From Tunturiibacter empetritectus (GTDB lineage Bacteria > Acidobacteriota > Terriglobia > Terriglobales > Acidobacteriaceae): a DNA stretch of 64,000 bases. The translations under genes were made by a program, and so were the position numbers. Shown here piece by piece: positions 61,189 to 64,000 of the stretch (its first letter is position 1; the number at the start of each line of letters is the position of its first letter). The DNA lies in contig NZ_JACHDZ010000001.1 in the NCBI RefSeq assembly GCF_014201375.1, positions 599,206-663,205 on the forward strand. Direction: 5' to 3'. The notes beneath the pieces were generated by a model. The model was not told where the DNA came from and ran no database searches. It worked only from the letters and a program-made list of their open reading frames with translations.

Positions 61189-61397
61189 AGTTGTTCCTCG
61201 AGACTCTGGTTGTATCAACCCGGCTTTTTGCGGATGGTGGCGCCGATGGTTGGAATTAGGTTGTAAATACACTCGGCCATCATAGAGGGATCCTTGTGTT
61301 CCTGCTGGGGAGATGTTGTGTCACGGGGAATGGTGCGGTCGGGAATTGGGCGATTGCATTTAGAATCGGGGAATTACCGTTTTGTGAAGAGAGATGC

Positions 61398-62387
61398 ATG
61401 ACTGAGAGAGCTGGAAAGAAGCGCGCGCTGACGTTTCAGGAGCTGTTGTTTACGCTGCAGCGTTTTTGGGCGGATCGGGGTTGTGTGCTGCAGCAGCCTT
61501 ATGATGTTGAGGTTGGCGCGGGGACGATGTCTCCGGATACGTTTTTGCGGGTGCTGGGGCCGAAGCCGGTGCGGATCGCTTATGCGCAACCCTCCCGTAG
61601 ACCAGCGGACGGGCGCTATGGAGAGAATCCGAATCGGCTCTTTCGGCATACGCAGCTGCAGGTGATTCTGAAGCCGCCACCGGTGCGGATTCAGGAGATG
61701 TATCTCGAGTCGCTGGTGGCGATCGGAATCGACCTGAAAGAGCATGACATCAAGTTCGAAGAAGACAACTGGGAGTGGCCGGTGGGCGGCGCCTGGGGCG
61801 TGGGCTGGCAGGTGATGCTGGATGGGCTGGAGATTACGCAGTTCACTTACTTTCAGCAGTGCGGGGGGATGGATCTTGATCCGATCTGCGGGGAGATTAC
61901 GTATGGGCTGGAGCGGATTGCGGGATTCCTGCAGGATGTGGATTCGATCTACGACATTGTGTGGGCGGTGGAACCGGATACTGGCCGCAAGGTGACGTAT
62001 GGGGAGATGCGGTTGGCCGAGGAGGAACAGTTTTCGGCTTACAGCTTCGACTATGCGGATGTGGGGAAGCTTTGGGAGCATTTGAATCTGTATGAGAGTG
62101 AGTGCAAGGCTCTTTTAGAGAAGGCTGGATTTCGTGACGACTTCAAGGACTTCGCGAAGATGGATGAACTAACGCTGAAGCGGTTTCCGGTGCTGGGGGC
62201 TTATGAGCTGGCGTTGAAGTGCTCGCATATGTTCAATCTGCTGGATGCTCGCGGGGCGATCTCGGTGACCGAGCGGGTTGGTGTGATGGCGCGGATTCGG
62301 ACGCTGGTGGTGGGAGTGGCGAAGGCATATGCGGCGCAGGGTGAGGCGTTGACGGCTAGCGCGGAGAAGGATGTCGTGGCTGGTTAA
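61398..62387 (+). CDS. glyQ: Glycyl-tRNA synthetase alpha subunit
   Basis: 329 residues. [67 protein letters not shown] and [26 protein letters not shown] are glyQ signatures. Forms an alpha2beta2 enzyme with glyS and makes Gly-tRNA. ATG 61398 (MTERAGKKR) follows GAAGAG. An R2 hairpin repeat separates it from glyS. Confidence 0.95.
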   Translation: MTERAGKKRALTFQELLFTLQRFWADRGCVLQQPYDVEVGAGTMSPDTFLRVLGPKPVRIAYAQPSRRPADGRYGENPNRLFRHTQLQVILKPPPVRIQEMYLESLVAIGIDLKEHDIKFEEDNWEWPVGGAWGVGWQVMLDGLEITQFTYFQQCGGMDLDPICGEITYGLERIAGFLQDVDSIYDIVWAVEPDTGRKVTYGEMRLAEEEQFSAYSFDYADVGKLWEHLNLYESECKALLEKAGFRDDFKDFAKMDELTLKRFPVLGAYELALKCSHMFNLLDARGAISVTERVGVMARIRTLVVGVAKAYAAQGEALTASAEKDVVAG

Positions 62388-62398
62388 TAGACTTGCAT

Positions 62399-62460
62399 TC
62401 CCACTCATCGAGATGATGCTGCGATGAATGGGGCACCCGGCTTTTGTGGTTGGTTGAGAG
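62399..62460. repeat. R2 hairpin repeat between glyQ and glyS
   Basis: CACTCATCGAGATGATGCTGCGATGAATGGGGCACCCGGC: CATCG/CGATG hairpin then GGGGCACCCGG, the R2 layout. Lies within the probable glyQ-glyS operon. Confidence 0.6.
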
Positions 62461-62513
62461 AGAGTGATTCAGATACGAGATGCGCCTTTGTGGCGGGATT
62501 TGAGTTGAGGACG

Positions 62514-64000
62514 ATGGCTGATTTTCTGTTTGAGATTGGGTTGGAAGAGGTTCCGGCGCGGATGATTGCGGGAGCGCAGGCGGAGCTGGAGCAGCGCGTG
62601 GTGAAGATGCTGGAGCGCGAGCGGCTGGTGCAGTCGGGTGCGGTGGCTAAGAGCTTTGCTACGCCGCGACGGCTGGCGGTATGGTTGAAAGGCGTTGCGG
62701 AGCAGCAGGAGGATGTAGCGGAGGAGCTGGTGGGGCCTTCGGTGAAGGTGGCTTATAAGGATGGGGTGGCGACACCGGCGGCGGTGGCGTTTGCGAAGAA
62801 GGCGGGGGTGCAGGTTGGGGCGCTGAAGACGATTACGAACGCCAAGGGAGAGTATCTTGCGGCGACCTCGGTGAAGGCAGGGCGTGGTGCGGCGGAGGTG
62901 ATTGCGGCGGAGATGCCGAAGGAGCTGGCGGGGATCTACTGGGCGAAGAATATGTACTGGCGTGCGGGGCGGCCGGAGCGGTTTGTGAGGCCGGTGCGGT
63001 GGATGGTCGCGATGCTGGGTGAGAAGACGGTGCCGGTGGAGTTTGGTGGATATGTAGCTGGAAGTGTTACGTATGGGCACCGGGTGCTGTTTGGAGAGCA
63101 GGCGATTGTGCTGAAGGCTCCGGGGGAGTACGAGGATGCTTTGCTGGGCGGGTTCGTGGTTGCGGATGTGGAGGTGCGGCGGCAGAGGATTCGGAAGGCT
63201 TTGGATCATGTGACGAGGACTGTGCCGGGATTGCGGTGGCGTGAGGACCATGAGCTGGTGGACAAGCTGACGCAGTTGACGGAGTGGCCGACGGCGCTGC
63301 TGGGTGGATTTGAGAAGGAGTACCTGGCGCTGCCTGAGGAGGTTCTGGTGACGGTGATGCGGGATCACCAGAACTACTTTGCGGTGGAGACTGGATCTCC
63401 AAAGACGGGGGACGGGAAGCTTGCACCGTACTTTCTCGCGGTGCTGAATACCGAGGCCGATGAGGCTGGGGTTGCGGTGATTCGGCATGGCAATGAACGG
63501 GTGCTGAGAGCGCGGTTCAACGATGCTCGATTCTTCTGGGAGTTTGACCAGCGGGTGCCGTTGATCGAACGGGTTGCGCTGCTGGAGCATGTGACGTTTC
63601 AGAAAGATCTGGGGAGCTATGCGGCGAAGGCGGAGCGGGTGCGCGAGCTTTGCAAGAGGTTGGTCGGCAAGATAGAGGGCCGTGGATTTGCCGTAGATAC
63701 GAACGCGCTTTTGGATGCGGCTTCTTTGGCGAAGACGGATCTTACGACTGAGTTGGTGAAGGAGTTTACAGAGTTGCAGGGTGAGGTGGGTGGGCTTTAT
63801 GCGCGTGCGCAGGGGATCAGGCCGGCGGCTTGTGATGCGATTTATGACCAGTACAGGCCTGTGTCGATGGAGGATAGGATTCCGAGGACTGCGGAGGGAC
63901 AGTTACTGGCCATTGCGGATAAAGCAGACACGATCGCCGGCATGTTTGGATTGGGACTTGAACCGACGGGGTCGAAGGATCCGTTTGCTCTGCGACGGGC
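62514..64000 (+). CDS. glyS: Glycyl-tRNA synthetase beta subunit, start of gene
   Basis: The frame is open from ATG 62514 to the window edge (495 codons). MADFLFEIGLEEVPARMI, FVRPVRWMVAMLG and the LEPTGSKDPFALRR motif at the end are glyS. The stop lies beyond 64000. GAGGACG precedes the start. Works with GlyQ. Confidence 0.93.
   Translation, partial: MADFLFEIGLEEVPARMIAGAQAELEQRVVKMLERERLVQSGAVAKSFATPRRLAVWLKGVAEQQEDVAEELVGPSVKVAYKDGVATPAAVAFAKKAGVQVGALKTITNAKGEYLAATSVKAGRGAAEVIAAEMPKELAGIYWAKNMYWRAGRPERFVRPVRWMVAMLGEKTVPVEFGGYVAGSVTYGHRVLFGEQAIVLKAPGEYEDALLGGFVVADVEVRRQRIRKALDHVTRTVPGLRWREDHELVDKLTQLTEWPTALLGGFEKEYLALPEEVLVTVMRDHQNYFAVETGSPKTGDGKLAPYFLAVLNTEADEAGVAVIRHGNERVLRARFNDARFFWEFDQRVPLIERVALLEHVTFQKDLGSYAAKAERVRELCKRLVGKIEGRGFAVDTNALLDAASLAKTDLTTELVKEFTELQGEVGGLYARAQGIRPAACDAIYDQYRPVSMEDRIPRTAEGQLLAIADKADTIAGMFGLGLEPTGSKDPFALRR

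Noticed and set aside
1..64000. tRNA, rRNA, CRISPR array, intact insertion sequence or integrase
   Set aside because: Looked for T-arm motifs, evenly spaced direct repeats and transposase motifs; none found. The repeat families are dispersed, not arrayed with unique spacers.

Overview
The window is chromosomal DNA from an Acidobacteriota bacterium, most likely a Terriglobia (Acidobacteriaceae) member of the Edaphobacter/Granulicella/Terriglobus type. The evidence is a GC-rich genome with very short intergenic gaps, a duplicated orphan ABC permease (ADOP type), a VWFA-related protein of the acidobacterial type, a FecR/DUF6600 protein, a Gram-negative BamA/TamB envelope locus, and several families of short hairpin repeats between (and sometimes inside) genes. 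No rRNA, tRNA, CRISPR array or intact insertion sequence was found.

Layout. 0-5.6 kb: end of an acyltransferase, a CDGSH protein, a secreted CocE/NonD hydrolase, a Nudix hydrolase and an AsmA-like protein. 5.6-10.4 kb (minus): a probable operon of TPR protein, MoxR/ChlI-type AAA+ ATPase, small exported protein, VWA protein, COG4280-like membrane protein and small membrane protein. 10.6-17.1 kb (plus): thioesterase, Mrp-type ATPase, the heat-shock set hrcA-grpE-dnaJ, and a YraQ/ArsP-type permease. 17.2-21.3 kb (minus): ICMT-like methyltransferase, rsmE, a membrane-anchored protein, an AI-2E family exporter with a probable CTG start, and shikimate kinase. 21.3-22.7 kb: an AT-richer island with a foldable leader, a strong terminator hairpin and a DUF3800 gene. 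This is the best candidate for an unusual RNA/protein system. 22.7-30.9 kb (minus): two tandem AhpD-like proteins, an amino-acid permease, an ADOP permease, an ECF sigma factor with a small partner, and a MoeB/ThiF enzyme with a genomic repeat inserted in frame. 31.0-39.5 kb (plus): an envelope-assembly operon of BamA-like protein with about seven POTRA units, SurA-like chaperone and TamB. 39.6-46.5 kb: BON protein, UbiA-type prenyltransferase, CsbD, a 49-residue membrane protein, prephenate dehydratase, Lon and DUF488. 46.8-49 kb: a RibD/DHFR-like gene broken by foreign DNA and a diguanylate cyclase. 49.1-58.7 kb: moaD-moaE, VWFA protein, inositol monophosphatase, Nudix, ferredoxin, recO, a second permease, an SDR/HxlR divergent pair and a frameshifted exported protein. 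58.8-64 kb: the FecR/DUF6600 protein, then glyQ and the start of glyS.

Most genes are housekeeping: proteostasis (HrcA/GrpE/DnaJ/Lon), outer-membrane biogenesis (BamA/SurA/TamB), translation (GlyQS, RsmE), aromatic amino-acid synthesis (AroK, PheA) and molybdopterin synthesis (MoaD/MoaE/MoeB). The unusual content lies in the DUF3800 locus, the repeat families, and genes that carry or are broken by inserted sequence.
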